This document shows positions 7,404-15,554 of a stretch of DNA of 64,000 nucleotides, piece by piece (position 1 is the first letter of the stretch; each line of letters starts with the position of its first letter). The DNA is from a virus. The translations under genes and the position numbers were made by a program. The stretch covers positions 1-64,000 of IMG/VR virus record IMGVR_UViG_3300047553_000365, one strand, 5' to 3'. Below the pieces are notes generated by a model. That model was not told the DNA's origin. It searched no databases and saw only the letters and a program-made list of their open reading frames with translations.

Positions 7404-7946
7404 ATGAAAAAGTTAAGTAAATGTGCAGAATGTTTATTACTAGCATATAACCTAGGTTATAGGTGTGATGATGAGGGGAATGTAATATCTCCAAAAGATA
7501 ATAATTTGAAACTATATACTAATAGTACTGGATATTTCTGTTTTTCGATAAGACTTAATACAGACATACACCATAGAGCAGTTTCTAGAGCAATTCCAGT
7601 TCATAGATTACAAGCATATCAAATATATGGTGATAAGATTTTTGAAAGGGGTATCCATGTTAGACATATTAATAGTAATTGTTTGGATAACAGTCGAAAA
7701 AATATTGGTATTGGTAGCGCATCAGATAACATGATGGATAAACCTTTAGAAATTCGTGTTCGGTGTGCAGTAAATGCATCATCAACCAATAGAAAGTTTA
7801 CTGATGATGAAATGGGTGAAATAAAAACTTTTTATAATGAATGCAAATCCTACCACAAAACTATGGAAAAATTTAAAATTCCTAGCAAGGGTAGTTTACA
7901 TTATATGTTGAATAGAAAATATGTAACAAATAAGGTAAAGTTGTAA
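7404..7946 (+). CDS. HNH-type homing endonuclease
   Basis: 180 residues. Shares with the 4955 enzyme the run NLGYRCDDEGN, then VHRLQAYQIYGDKIFERG and VRHINSNCLDNS, the HNH-like core, plus a C-terminal helix-turn-helix (CKSYHKTMEKFKIPS). It lacks the N-terminal HTH repeats. Placed directly against tRNA-Gly. Confidence 0.8.
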   Translation: MKKLSKCAECLLLAYNLGYRCDDEGNVISPKDNNLKLYTNSTGYFCFSIRLNTDIHHRAVSRAIPVHRLQAYQIYGDKIFERGIHVRHINSNCLDNSRKNIGIGSASDNMMDKPLEIRVRCAVNASSTNRKFTDDEMGEIKTFYNECKSYHKTMEKFKIPSKGSLHYMLNRKYVTNKVKL

Positions 7947-7957
7947 ACTCTCCCTGT

Positions 7958-8028
7958 GTCCTACTAGCTTAATGGTAAAGCTCCTGTTTTGTAATCAGGG
8001 GATCACAGTTCGATTCTGTGGTGGGACT
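7958..8028 (+). tRNA. tRNA-Thr(TGT)
   Basis: Acceptor GTCCTAC/GTGGGAC, anticodon loop TTTGTAA, T arm CACAG-TTCGATT-CTGTG. The next CDS starts 2 bases later. Confidence 0.92.
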
Positions 8029-8029
8029 C

Positions 8030-8239
8030 ATGATTGATCCATATAAAGACAAGGTTGGGTTTGGTAAGTATGCGGATAAAACATACTATGATGTGGCAGA
8101 AATCGACCCATCTTATATATTATGGGTTAAAGATAATGTTAAAGGGGTTAATCTTCCTGTGGATTTTACGGATGCTGTTGAATGGGATCTTATGGAGGAA
8201 GAGGAAGAATACCTATCCCAATGGGACCATATAACGTGA
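8030..8239 (+). CDS. Exodeoxyribonuclease X C-terminal-like small protein
   Basis: 69 residues from ATG 8030. The stretch GFGKYADKTYYDVAEIDPSY followed by ILWV matches the GKYxGxxxxxVxxxDPxYLxWL pattern of the small domain found at the C terminus of exonuclease X-like proteins and as a stand-alone phage protein. It lacks a nuclease domain, so it may bind nucleic acid or a partner. Confidence 0.6.
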   Translation: MIDPYKDKVGFGKYADKTYYDVAEIDPSYILWVKDNVKGVNLPVDFTDAVEWDLMEEEEEYLSQWDHIT

Positions 8240-8257
8240 TCGCGTATAGGAAATCCT

Positions 8258-8286
8258 TTGACATTTGAGGCATTTTGTGATTAAAT
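8258..8286 (+). promoter_or_regulatory. Sigma70-type promoter
   Basis: TTGACA at 8258, 17-base spacer, TTAAAT at 8281, 45 bases before the exported-protein gene. Confidence 0.55.
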
Positions 8287-8330
8287 AATAGTGTGGTGAG
8301 GAACCACGAAACAAAAAACCAAACAAAAAT

Positions 8331-9161
8331 ATGAAAACTATAAAGTATGCAGTGTCGGTGATGGTTGCCATTTTAGCAACAAGTGTGATTGCTGCGGGAC
8401 AATCAAAGAAATTAATCCCTAGCGTTCCAGCAGGGGATATGGTAACAACTCCAACAGTTGTAAGAACTGGAACATACCCTACTCTATCGTGGCGTATTTC
8501 CTATCCCTCAAATGTGGGTAGTTTTGCCACTATTAATAAGGGGGTCGTTACTCTCACCAAACAATCTTATGTTTCCGTAAGAGCAATCGGTGTGGGTGTT
8601 ACTGGTGGAAATGCCAATGCAGCTACTAGCAATGTGGATATTAGAATGAATACTGGTAGCGGGTTTCAACAATTGTTCTATGGAACAAATGCTGATGTTG
8701 ACCCTGCCCACGTTCTTTACACAAAGAGCTTGAATGTTGGCGCATCTGTCAACTTTGGTGGAAGATTTGAAGTAGATAATACCCTATCTCCCTTTTACAC
8801 AGGTAATAGTTCTAATTTAAGAGTTGTTGTTCTAGTGGATGGTGACAAGATTCCAACTACTTATGATCTTAAGACAAGTGGTAAACTTGCAAGTTACTTG
8901 GCTCCATATGTTGATGGAACTAGTAAGATCAGTGTCGGTCCAACAAGTGCTATCGTTCTTATGGAAGTTGGTGCTTCAAAAACTACTGATGGTGAATTTG
9001 ATTATCAAGATATTGCTCTACTTGTAACCATATCTGATAAGAACAACAATGGTCACGGTAACAACCTTGACGGTGTGGATTCCTCAAACCCCGGAAAGGG
9101 ATCTGGTGGCCCAAGTGGTGCTGAAGACCCCTCTGGTGGTGTTGATGATGAATCAAAATAA
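8331..9161 (+). CDS. Exported beta-rich protein
   Basis: 276 residues. The first 22 form a Sec signal peptide (MKTIKYAV, hydrophobic core, cleavage near IAAGQ). The rest is rich in Gly, Ser, Thr and Val, suggesting beta structure, and ends in a Gly/Ser/Asp tail (SGGPSGAEDPSGGVDD). It has its own promoter and terminator, so it is a stand-alone unit. Export by host machinery during infection is implied. Function unknown. Confidence 0.8.
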   Translation: MKTIKYAVSVMVAILATSVIAAGQSKKLIPSVPAGDMVTTPTVVRTGTYPTLSWRISYPSNVGSFATINKGVVTLTKQSYVSVRAIGVGVTGGNANAATSNVDIRMNTGSGFQQLFYGTNADVDPAHVLYTKSLNVGASVNFGGRFEVDNTLSPFYTGNSSNLRVVVLVDGDKIPTTYDLKTSGKLASYLAPYVDGTSKISVGPTSAIVLMEVGASKTTDGEFDYQDIALLVTISDKNNNGHGNNLDGVDSSNPGKGSGGPSGAEDPSGGVDDESK

Positions 9162-9186
9162 CCGATAATTAACAGGTCCAAATAAT

Positions 9187-9216
9187 AAGGGTGGGTTAAA
9201 TACCCGCCCTTTTTAT
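9187..9216 (+). terminator. Rho-independent terminator
   Basis: AAGGGTGGGT and ACCCGCCCTT form the stem around a short loop, followed by a T run, 26 bases after the exported-protein gene. Confidence 0.85.
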
Positions 9217-9228
9217 TGCCCAAATGGG

Positions 9229-9256
9229 TTGACAAACCCCCTCCCTATGCTAAAGT
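9229..9256 (+). promoter_or_regulatory. Sigma70 promoter with extended -10
   Basis: TTGACA at 9229, 16-base spacer ending in TGC, TAAAGT at 9251. ATG follows at 9264, so the leader would be very short. Confidence 0.7.
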
Positions 9257-9263
9257 AATACAT

Positions 9264-9872
9264 ATGAATAAAGCCATCGAAAATTGCTCGCCTAAATTTA
9301 AGAAGTTCTTCGCATGGTCATGTGATTTTCTTAAGGAACATAATAAGAAGTTAGTAATTAAAAATACTAAAAAAATTAAGTACTTAGAAGATGGTACTTA
9401 TTGTTCTGGGTGGTGTACAGGAGAGGAAATTGTTGTTGCTGCAAAGCACCATATGTTTCAAGAAGTCTACTGCCATGAGTTTTGTCACATGTTACAAGCA
9501 ATTGAAAAAGACCCTCTCTGGGAACAGGATAATGGTAAGTTTTGGACCAATATGGTTGAAGGAACTCTTTGTATAAAAGATTGGGATCAAGCCTTTGGAT
9601 TGATTCAATTGGAAAGAGACTGTGAACGAAGAACCATTCAGCTTTCTAAAAAGTGGGATCTATTCGATACTAAAAAGTATGCCCAAAAAGCCAATCTGTA
9701 TCTTCAATACTACCAATACGTTTTTCTTAAGAAAACGTGGAGGTCTTCTACTTCAATTTATAAACCAAATCTGGTTAAGGTCATGCCTGATAAACTTCTT
9801 CCATTATCTAAATTACAAATAATTGATATGGAACTAATGAAACTATACGAAAAAGAAATAGGAAAAAAATAA
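9264..9872 (+). CDS. Putative zinc metallopeptidase-like protein (HEFCH)
   Basis: 202 residues from ATG 9264, which lies just behind the -10 box. HEFCHMLQ near residue 73 matches the HExxH zincin signature, with nearby acidic residues as possible third ligands. Not assignable to a named peptidase family by eye. Confidence 0.65.
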   Translation: MNKAIENCSPKFKKFFAWSCDFLKEHNKKLVIKNTKKIKYLEDGTYCSGWCTGEEIVVAAKHHMFQEVYCHEFCHMLQAIEKDPLWEQDNGKFWTNMVEGTLCIKDWDQAFGLIQLERDCERRTIQLSKKWDLFDTKKYAQKANLYLQYYQYVFLKKTWRSSTSIYKPNLVKVMPDKLLPLSKLQIIDMELMKLYEKEIGKK

Positions 9873-9876
9873 ACAT

Positions 9877-10149
9877 ATGCCATACATTAAACAAGAAGAC
9901 AGAGTTAGAATGGAACATAAGGAAGTTCCAGAAAATGCAGGAGAATTAAATTACGCTATTCACCTTCTATTAGAGGAATACCTATACGCTAGAGGAGAAT
10001 GCTACCAAACCTATAATGATATGTTGGGAGCATTGAATGGAGTGGCACAAGAACTTTATAGACGCAGAGTTGCACCATATGAAGACAAGAAGATTGCTGA
10101 GAATGGTGATATTCTATTCTACAATCCCACACTATATCAAAATCAATGA
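9877..10149 (+). CDS. Hypothetical protein
   Basis: 90 residues, mostly helical, with a pattern (YAIHLLLEEYLYARGECYQT) typical of small phage helical proteins. Not recognised. Coupled to the next gene by overlap. Confidence 0.75.
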   Translation: MPYIKQEDRVRMEHKEVPENAGELNYAIHLLLEEYLYARGECYQTYNDMLGALNGVAQELYRRRVAPYEDKKIAENGDILFYNPTLYQNQ

Positions 10150-10313
10150 AAGAGTTGAGATGGGTAATAATCAGAATTGATGGGCAAGAACACACACTTA
10201 AAAGAATACATTTTAAGTATAAAGTATTTGCCAAACTCTATCTAGGAATCGCAAAGATTTTTGGATTAAAGGGAGAATATACTATAAAATATCTAAAAGT
10301 ACATATTGAATGA
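10146..10313 (+). CDS. Small basic hypothetical protein
   Basis: 55 residues, Lys-rich (KRIHFKYKVFAKLYLG). ATG overlaps the upstream stop and its own stop overlaps the next start, so it sits in a translationally coupled chain. Confidence 0.65.
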   Translation: MKELRWVIIRIDGQEHTLKRIHFKYKVFAKLYLGIAKIFGLKGEYTIKYLKVHIE

Positions 10314-10501
10314 ATACTAGGAGAAACTTTACTTTTGAATTTGTACCATTTTGTCATTGGTTTTGGAGAACCTATGATAGATACGAAGACTTTCCCGACA
10401 TCGTAAATGTTTTTGGGGGTGGACCATTTTTCCAGTATTGGTATTATGAAAAATACTGCCCAATCAAACACAAAGATATAAAAATTCAAGGATATAATTA
10501 A
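10310..10501 (+). CDS. Small aromatic-rich hypothetical protein
   Basis: 63 residues, strikingly rich in Phe, Tyr and Trp (FEFVPFCHWFWRTYDRYEDF, FFQYWYYEKYCP). Not recognised. Overlaps the previous gene by 4 bases. Confidence 0.65.
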   Translation: MNTRRNFTFEFVPFCHWFWRTYDRYEDFPDIVNVFGGGPFFQYWYYEKYCPIKHKDIKIQGYN

Positions 10502-10502
10502 A

Positions 10503-10910
10503 ATGAAACTTACACAAGAACAAATTTTTGAAAAATACCCCAAGATCTTTAAGGAAAAGGATCTCCCCCCACAACAAACCTGTATGTGTTGGGGGCTTGA
10601 GGTTCCTTATGCTTGGATGCCCGTGATTGAAAGACTTTGCAATGCAATGCAGAACTATGCTTGGGTTAGTAGTAATACCCCAAAAATGCAGGTGGTTGCC
10701 GAACAGGTTAAAGAAAAATATGGAACAATGCGCTTCTATTTCCGTATTGAAATAGAAAAGCCGTTTGATGAACTAAACGAAAAACAAAAACAAGAAGTTC
10801 ATAATCGTAGAAGAGAAGTAGAAGGTATGATTTTTATGGCAGATTCTGTGATTAACGGATTACCAGAATTTTACGAACAATTGAAGTCAGTGATGGAAGA
10901 AGAAAAATGA
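10503..10910 (+). CDS. Conserved phage protein of unknown function
   Basis: 135 residues. CMCWGLEVPYAWMPVIERLC followed later by VKEKYGTMRFYF is a pattern I associate with a widespread phage protein of unknown role. The C terminus is helical. Coupled to the next gene (ATGA). Confidence 0.7.
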   Translation: MKLTQEQIFEKYPKIFKEKDLPPQQTCMCWGLEVPYAWMPVIERLCNAMQNYAWVSSNTPKMQVVAEQVKEKYGTMRFYFRIEIEKPFDELNEKQKQEVHNRRREVEGMIFMADSVINGLPEFYEQLKSVMEEEK

Positions 10911-11569
10911 AATGGAAATGTAAAAGATGCGGGGCGGAGTTTGATCCAAATAAAGGAAGACTTGACGAACTTTACCATCCATGTTATTGTAAAGAATCTC
11001 CGAGTCCTTGGGAGCCAATAGAGAATAAGAATATGAATATACTAGACAAAACAAAAACCTACCTAATCGGCCCAATGGAATATGCTGATGGTAGAAAATG
11101 GAGAGAAGACATGACAAGCTTTCTTCACCAAATGGGAGTGACTGTATTTGATCCATATAAGAAACCATTCACCAATGCTCCACAAGAGGATGAACAAACT
11201 CATTCCAAAATGGCTAAGTTGATGAATGGGGGAGACTTCGATGAAGTTCATGAACACTTTAAAAGAGTAAGAGCATTTGACTTATCGATGGTTGATAGAT
11301 CAGACTTTATTATTTGTTACATCAATCCAAAGGTTCCCACATTTGGAACTATTGAAGAGTTGGTAACTAGTGTAAGAATGAAGCGACCAACCTTTGTGGT
11401 TGTTGAAGGTGGTAAAGCCAAGACTCCACTATGGATCATGGGAATGATGCCACACAAATACATCTACAATTCTTTTGAAGAGTTAAAGTTGATGTTGACA
11501 AATATCGATCAGGGTGTAAAATCCATCGATAGTGACAGGTGGAGATTATTCAAACCAGAATTAAGATGA
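10907..11569 (+). CDS. Zinc-ribbon plus nucleoside 2-deoxyribosyltransferase-like protein
   Basis: 220 residues. Residues 1-30 hold a short ribbon (CKRCGAEF ... CYCKE). From about residue 45, KTYLIGPMEYADGRKWRE, DRSDFIICYINP and FGTIEELVTS match the Rossmann-like fold of deoxyribosyltransferase-related proteins. An internal ATG at 11034 could start the enzyme domain alone. Probable role in nucleotide metabolism or sensing. A related domain occurs at the right end of the window. Confidence 0.7.
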   Translation: MKWKCKRCGAEFDPNKGRLDELYHPCYCKESPSPWEPIENKNMNILDKTKTYLIGPMEYADGRKWREDMTSFLHQMGVTVFDPYKKPFTNAPQEDEQTHSKMAKLMNGGDFDEVHEHFKRVRAFDLSMVDRSDFIICYINPKVPTFGTIEELVTSVRMKRPTFVVVEGGKAKTPLWIMGMMPHKYIYNSFEELKLMLTNIDQGVKSIDSDRWRLFKPELR

Positions 11570-11787
11570 TATACGTGACACCAGAAGAAGCAGCCCTAAG
11601 AAAAGCTGCGGAAGAATTGGTAGATTTAGCTTTTTTAGATACTCTTGTAGGGTCTAGAAATAAGAAAGTGGGAGACTTGGTTGAAAGATTTAAGAAATCC
11701 CACCCTGATCTTGATATGAGTAAATTAACCCCTGAGCATTTTGCACACTGGTTGCATAAATTTGAAGGAATGGATGGAAAATTATGA
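11566..11787 (+). CDS. Hypothetical helical protein
   Basis: 73 residues from ATG 11566, which overlaps the upstream stop. Alanine-rich helix at the start (PEEAALRKAAEELVDLAF). Not recognised. Confidence 0.7.
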   Translation: MIYVTPEEAALRKAAEELVDLAFLDTLVGSRNKKVGDLVERFKKSHPDLDMSKLTPEHFAHWLHKFEGMDGKL

Positions 11788-11942
11788 GCTTTGAAACCAT
11801 AATGATTAGCGTTGTGTTTGTTATCTACTTCTCTACAGGAGTGGGATACGCAATTAAAGGCAATTGGCCTTGGGCCATTGTTTGGGTTTCGTATGCTATG
11901 GCAAACGTTGGAATGATTTGGGCATCACTAGTAAAGAAATAA
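11784..11942 (+). CDS. Small membrane protein
   Basis: 52 residues with two hydrophobic segments (IMISVVFVIYFSTGVGYAI and WAIVWVSYAMANVGMIW). Coupled by overlap to its upstream neighbour. Confidence 0.6.
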   Translation: MSFETIMISVVFVIYFSTGVGYAIKGNWPWAIVWVSYAMANVGMIWASLVKK

Positions 11943-11943
11943 T

Positions 11944-12138
11944 ATGAAAAGAAAAACAGAAGAAATGATAGCAGCCATTGTTGGAGTATCAGGAGCAATA
12001 ATCTTCCTGTTGGGAGTCCTTGCTCTAATCGTTATGGCTTTTATAAAAGCCCCGATTGTGTGTTTTTGTTTTATTGGAGGACTTATTCTTCTCCATTGGA
12101 TGGTTTTTGGAATAGCGTATTGTAGTAGGGACAAATGA
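11944..12138 (+). CDS. Small membrane protein
   Basis: 64 residues, two predicted transmembrane helices (residues 10-33 and 37-58) behind a short basic N terminus. It follows another small membrane protein; the two may act together. Confidence 0.7.
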   Translation: MKRKTEEMIAAIVGVSGAIIFLLGVLALIVMAFIKAPIVCFCFIGGLILLHWMVFGIAYCSRDK

Positions 12139-12139
12139 T

Positions 12140-12415
12140 ATGAACAAAGAACAAATTAAAGAAAATTTCCAAAAATGGAAAAAACTTAAAGCCGAATTAA
12201 ACGCTTTGGGGTTGAGTTGTTTTCCTGAATTTGCTGAAAAAGGATTTGATATTGTATCTATTGTAGAAGTTCTACAACCAATTACGGTTACTGAAATAGC
12301 TGAACTTTTAGGAGATTGGGGATCTCATGATGAGGTGGTAAAAAAAGCTTGGTATCATATTGGAACAAAAGAATTGGATATGGATCAACATTGGAGATTA
12401 ATCATTAGAAAATAA
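12140..12415 (+). CDS. Hypothetical protein
   Basis: 91 residues, helical, acidic. The middle resembles a winged-helix-type order (QPITVTEIAELLGDWGSHDE) but this is not diagnostic. Confidence 0.7.
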   Translation: MNKEQIKENFQKWKKLKAELNALGLSCFPEFAEKGFDIVSIVEVLQPITVTEIAELLGDWGSHDEVVKKAWYHIGTKELDMDQHWRLIIRK

Positions 12416-12416
12416 T

Positions 12417-12647
12417 ATGAAATACGGTAGACTTATTGAAAACTCTTATCCTTATAAGAAAGGAACAGAATTCATCATAACTGGAGGTGATGATGGGTGG
12501 GGAAGTGGATATCCCTTTTACAGCGGAACTATTAGGGGTATAAGGTTTTCCTTTGAAAGAGGTAGAGTGGAAATAATTTCAGAAGAGGAATTCATAAACA
12601 GAGTAATTAAATGTGAACCAATAATTTTACCAGAGGAGAATTATTAA
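12417..12647 (+). CDS. Hypothetical protein
   Basis: 76 residues, beta-rich with many Gly residues (IITGGDDGWGSGYPFYSG). Not recognised. Confidence 0.7.
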   Translation: MKYGRLIENSYPYKKGTEFIITGGDDGWGSGYPFYSGTIRGIRFSFERGRVEIISEEEFINRVIKCEPIILPEENY

Positions 12648-12648
12648 T

Positions 12649-13065
12649 ATGAAAATCAAAGTTAAAACGACACCAGAACAAAGAAAGCTTATCAAAGAGC
12701 AGCTTGAGAGATACAAGGACAGCCTTTGTTCCTTGAAGGAAGAATATCTTCGTGAAGTTGAAGAAACCAAGGCAAGAATTTCAGAGTATAAAAAGTTTTG
12801 GGAAACCAATGAAATGTCAATTTATGAGTCTGACTATAATAGACCTTATGATAAGAAAAGACTTTGTAAGGCAAGGGCCGTATATAAAGAAATGGGGCTG
12901 AATATCAATACCATGGAACCTTGGAGTTTGTGGTGTTGCTCTGAATGTGGTCAAGAGATTAAGAAAAAATATATAGCTACTGGTCACGATCATACGGATT
13001 ATTCCTATGATGTTTGTGACTGTGATGGAGTTCAGAAAAACAAAAGATGGGAAGAATTGAATTAA
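12649..13065 (+). CDS. Coiled-coil protein with C-terminal zinc-ribbon cysteines
   Basis: 138 residues. Residues 5-50 form a charged helix; the C terminus has CCSECGQEI and CDCDG, a possible zinc site. Function unknown. Confidence 0.7.
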   Translation: MKIKVKTTPEQRKLIKEQLERYKDSLCSLKEEYLREVEETKARISEYKKFWETNEMSIYESDYNRPYDKKRLCKARAVYKEMGLNINTMEPWSLWCCSECGQEIKKKYIATGHDHTDYSYDVCDCDGVQKNKRWEELN

Positions 13066-13190
13066 TGAATAAATATGTTGAATTATTACTGAGTATGTGT
13101 ACTAGTTATCTAATGAATAAGATCACTAAGGAAACATTTTTATCTAATCTAGAAATTATGCTTACACAGATGAAAGAATTGAAGGATTGA
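13065..13190 (+). CDS. Possible small helical protein (41 aa)
   Basis: Start overlaps the previous stop (TAATG) and the stop lies 3 bases before the next gene. Helical, no motif. Supported mainly by position in the chain. Confidence 0.45.
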   Translation: MNKYVELLLSMCTSYLMNKITKETFLSNLEIMLTQMKELKD

Positions 13191-13193
13191 TAT

Positions 13194-13406
13194 ATGGAAA
13201 GACCGAGGAAAAGTAAAAGAATTTTGGCCCCACAAAAAGAGAATCCTCTAAAAGTTGTGACGGTTGAAATGAAAGCACCAGATGGCATGGGGGTTATTTT
13301 TATATATAATTGTTCAGATGAAGTCCTTAAAGAAAGAATCAAAGAAGAAGAGAGTAGAGGATACACTCTTGTATCACAAATGGCGTATAACTCAGAGGTA
13401 GAGTAG
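13194..13406 (+). CDS. Hypothetical protein overlapping tRNA-Ile
   Basis: 70 residues. Short beta-strand-like middle (KVVTVEMKAPDGMGVIFIYN) and an acidic helix. The last 8 codons read into the tRNA-Ile gene, so its C terminus doubles as the acceptor and D arm of the tRNA. Confidence 0.65.
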   Translation: MERPRKSKRILAPQKENPLKVVTVEMKAPDGMGVIFIYNCSDEVLKERIKEEESRGYTLVSQMAYNSEVE

Positions 13407-13452
13407 AATCTTGATAAGGTTCAAGCCGTTGGTTCGATCCCAACTACGCCAA
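13381..13452 (+). tRNA. tRNA-Ile(GAT)
   Basis: Acceptor TGGCGTA/TACGCCA, anticodon arm GAATC-TTGATAA-GGTTC, T arm GTTGG-TTCGATC-CCAAC. Overlaps the upstream CDS by 26 bases. Confidence 0.93.
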
Positions 13453-13465
13453 CTTAAATAACATT

Positions 13466-13744
13466 ATGGAATATATACTAATAGCATTCGCGTTCTTCGT
13501 TCTTGGAATCATATCATTTCCCTTTCTAGCCTTTTTAAGAGCTAGAAGTGATAGAGAGTGGGATGATTCTAATATTACTAATATGATTAGATTACTGTCC
13601 CATGTCATTGCTCATCCTAGCGATTTTGCTAAGATGCAGTATCCAGATGGTAAAAAACCTTTCTGGTATCTTGACAAGGACGAATTTGCTGATATAGTAA
13701 ACAGTAGACCAAACAAAAAACAACATGAAAACAGGAAGAATTAA
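13466..13744 (+). CDS. Membrane-anchored hypothetical protein
   Basis: 92 residues with one N-terminal transmembrane helix (residues 3-26) and a soluble tail. Overlaps the next gene by 20 bases. Confidence 0.7.
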   Translation: MEYILIAFAFFVLGIISFPFLAFLRARSDREWDDSNITNMIRLLSHVIAHPSDFAKMQYPDGKKPFWYLDKDEFADIVNSRPNKKQHENRKN

Positions 13745-13901
13745 ACAAAGAGTGGTTGCCCAACGCGACAACAGATACTTTCAAGATAATGTCAATAATC
13801 TTTTAAATGAGGGATATCTTGTTATCGATCTAAAAATTAGTGATGAATTTATGGTGGCAGTTTTAGAAAAATTAGAAGAAAATAAAATAGAACAACAATA
13901 A
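13725..13901 (+). CDS. Small hypothetical protein
   Basis: 58 residues, basic N terminus and acidic C terminus (LEKLEENKIEQQ). Overlaps the upstream gene in another frame. Confidence 0.55.
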   Translation: MKTGRIKQRVVAQRDNRYFQDNVNNLLNEGYLVIDLKISDEFMVAVLEKLEENKIEQQ

Positions 13902-13903
13902 TT

Positions 13904-14110
13904 ATGAGTAACGATAGATCAAATGGCGCAGGTGCAGGTGGGGGAATTGGCTTCGTAGGACTGTTAACAGTCGCTTTCGTAGTACTGAAGCTTTGTCATG
14001 TTATAGACTGGTCTTGGTGGTGGGTTCTTGCCCCCATTTGGATTTCTGCTATTTTCGTGATTGCAATTCTAGCAGTATTCTTAGGAATATTCATCCTGAT
14101 GGGCAAGTAA
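13904..14110 (+). CDS. Small membrane protein
   Basis: 68 residues with a Gly-rich start (NGAGAGGGIGFVG) and two to three hydrophobic helices. Stop abuts tRNA-Arg. A similar W-rich helix pair (WSWWWVLAPIWISAIF) recurs in the minus-strand protein at 43603. Confidence 0.7.
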   Translation: MSNDRSNGAGAGGGIGFVGLLTVAFVVLKLCHVIDWSWWWVLAPIWISAIFVIAILAVFLGIFILMGK

Positions 14111-14183
14111 GGGAGTATAGTTTAACGGATAGAACGCATCGGTACGGACGATGAGGCTGTGGGTTCAATTCCTCATACTCTCA
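14111..14183 (+). tRNA. tRNA-Arg(ACG)
   Basis: Acceptor GGGAGTA/TACTCTC, anticodon arm CATCG-GTACGGA-CGATG, T loop TTCAATT. Needs A34 to I34 editing to read CGC and CGA. Confidence 0.9.
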
Positions 14184-14196
14184 CACAAACAAAATT

Positions 14197-14637
14197 ATGG
14201 ACACCGAAGAAAAAATACAATTTCTAGAAGAACTATCGGGTTACGAAGGAACGGAATGTGGTGAAATGTGGTCTTGGTTATATAACTTATATCGTTATAA
14301 AGATTCATATTTATTCGATGAAGACTTTAAATCTAGTATGGATAAGGAAATCGAAAAACAATTTGATTCTGCTATGGAAATGATAGAAGAAGGAAGTCTT
14401 GAGGATGTGAATGAACTGCTTGAAAAATATTCCATATCAGTTAATGTTCCAACTACTCCTGTAGAGGATAAAATATTGACAATGTATTTTAGTGGAGATA
14501 ATGTGTGGGTAGCATGTAATCCCCATTTTGGTATAAGTGTTCTTGCTAAGACTGAGAAAGAAGCCATTGAAGAAGTTAAGAGAGCAATCAAAACACACAA
14601 AGTCAATAATTTTGAAAAATATGATTACGGAGAATAA
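14197..14637 (+). CDS. Hypothetical acidic protein
   Basis: 146 residues: acidic helical N-terminal two thirds, then a short beta-strand and helix unit (NVWVACNPHFGISVLAKTEK, EAIEEVKRAIKTH) that resembles HicB-like folds only loosely. Not assigned. Confidence 0.75.
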   Translation: MDTEEKIQFLEELSGYEGTECGEMWSWLYNLYRYKDSYLFDEDFKSSMDKEIEKQFDSAMEMIEEGSLEDVNELLEKYSISVNVPTTPVEDKILTMYFSGDNVWVACNPHFGISVLAKTEKEAIEEVKRAIKTHKVNNFEKYDYGE

Positions 14638-14944
14638 TAATCTCAAACAGGGTTTAATGGATTATATGGAGAGAGCTAAAAATAGCGGAAAACCTGCTAT
14701 GATAGTTTCTTTCATAAAAGAATTACCATTATCCGAATTTTGGGAGAAGAGATTCGCGCAAAATGAAACAATGATGTTGTGGAAGTATCATGGATTATAT
14801 GAGGACACTGATTGTTATGTTGCTTTAGATATGGATGAAAAATATAACTATATTCCATTTATTATGGTAAGTGTAAAAGTCCATGATTACATAATTAAAG
14901 AGATTTATAAAATAGATGATTTGAATAAAGTGGATAAAATTTAA
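14621..14944 (+). CDS. Hypothetical protein
   Basis: 107 residues from ATG 14621, overlapping the upstream gene by 17 bases. Mixed alpha/beta, not recognised. Ends 4 bases before tRNA-Trp. Confidence 0.7.
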   Translation: MITENNNLKQGLMDYMERAKNSGKPAMIVSFIKELPLSEFWEKRFAQNETMMLWKYHGLYEDTDCYVALDMDEKYNYIPFIMVSVKVHDYIIKEIYKIDDLNKVDKI

Positions 14945-14948
14945 ATAT

Positions 14949-15025
14949 ACACGGGCATGTCCAAGGCAAGGCGATGAGGACTCCAAATCTTCGTGAGTAG
15001 GGTTCGATACCCTAACCGTGTGCCA
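14949..15025 (+). tRNA. tRNA-Trp(CCA)
   Basis: Acceptor ACACGGG/ACCGTGT with one G-A mismatch at the base, anticodon arm GAGGA-CTCCAAA-TCTTC, T loop TTCGATA, discriminator G, CCA encoded. Confidence 0.9.
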
Positions 15026-15028
15026 GAT

Positions 15029-15099
15029 GTTCCGGTGGGGGAGTGGTTACTCGACAGTCTGCAAAACTGTTTATGTGTGTTCGATTCACACCCGGAACT
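15029..15099 (+). tRNA. tRNA-Cys(GCA)
   Basis: Acceptor GTTCCGG/CCGGAAC, anticodon arm ACAGT-CTGCAAA-ACTGT, T arm GTGTG-TTCGATT-CACAC. Confidence 0.92.
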
Positions 15100-15268
15100 C
15101 ATAATAAAATTTTTCAATTAAAGTTAGGTTTATCGTCAAAAAGTTATCCAATATGCAACAGATAATGAAGTAGATTTATGGAGCCGCAATAATATAGAGT
15201 ATACAGCATAGTGAAATATATTTATTAGATAAACATACACCCCCTCGGTCAAAGGGATTAATTGAAAT
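15100..15268 (+). pseudogene. Intergenic gap with a possible nuclease fragment
   Basis: No intact gene. One frame between two stops reads KVIQYATDNEVDLWSRNNI, which resembles a NUMOD-type modular DNA-binding segment of homing endonucleases. It has no start codon, so it may be a decayed endonuclease between tRNA-Cys and tRNA-Val. Weak evidence. Confidence 0.25.
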
Positions 15269-15341
15269 GGGAAGTTAGCTCAGTTGGTAGAGCGGCTGAT
15301 TTACATTCAGCATGTCGGCGGTTCGAACCCGTCACTTCCTA
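15269..15341 (+). tRNA. tRNA-Val(TAC)
   Basis: Acceptor GGGAAGT/ACTTCCT (first pair G-U), anticodon arm GCTGA-TTTACAT-TCAGC, T arm GGCGG-TTCGAAC-CCGTC. Confidence 0.92.
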
Positions 15342-15344
15342 CAT

Positions 15345-15554
15345 ATGCAAAAATACAAACTTGTTAAATTTGATTATGACAACATGCCAGAACCTTATCA
15401 TAAAGAATATCCCTTTACAAAACATGGTGTATATGTTATGTTGGGAGAAATTGAAGGTATGGATGGGCATTGTATTGTGGTAAGTAGAGACGGTCACACT
15501 TATTGGGGATATCATACAGAAAATTTTATTGAATTAACAGAAGAAGAATTATAA
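15345..15554 (+). CDS. Hypothetical protein between tRNA genes
   Basis: 69 residues from ATG 15345, 3 bases after tRNA-Val, with its stop directly against tRNA-Asp. Probably a small beta domain (HGVYVMLGEIEGMDGHCIVV). Unknown function. Confidence 0.7.
   Translation: MQKYKLVKFDYDNMPEPYHKEYPFTKHGVYVMLGEIEGMDGHCIVVSRDGHTYWGYHTENFIELTEEEL

Noticed and set aside
8018-8029. Upstream start for the ExoX-like small protein
   Set aside because: It would lie inside the T arm of tRNA-Thr; ATG 8030 is the natural start.
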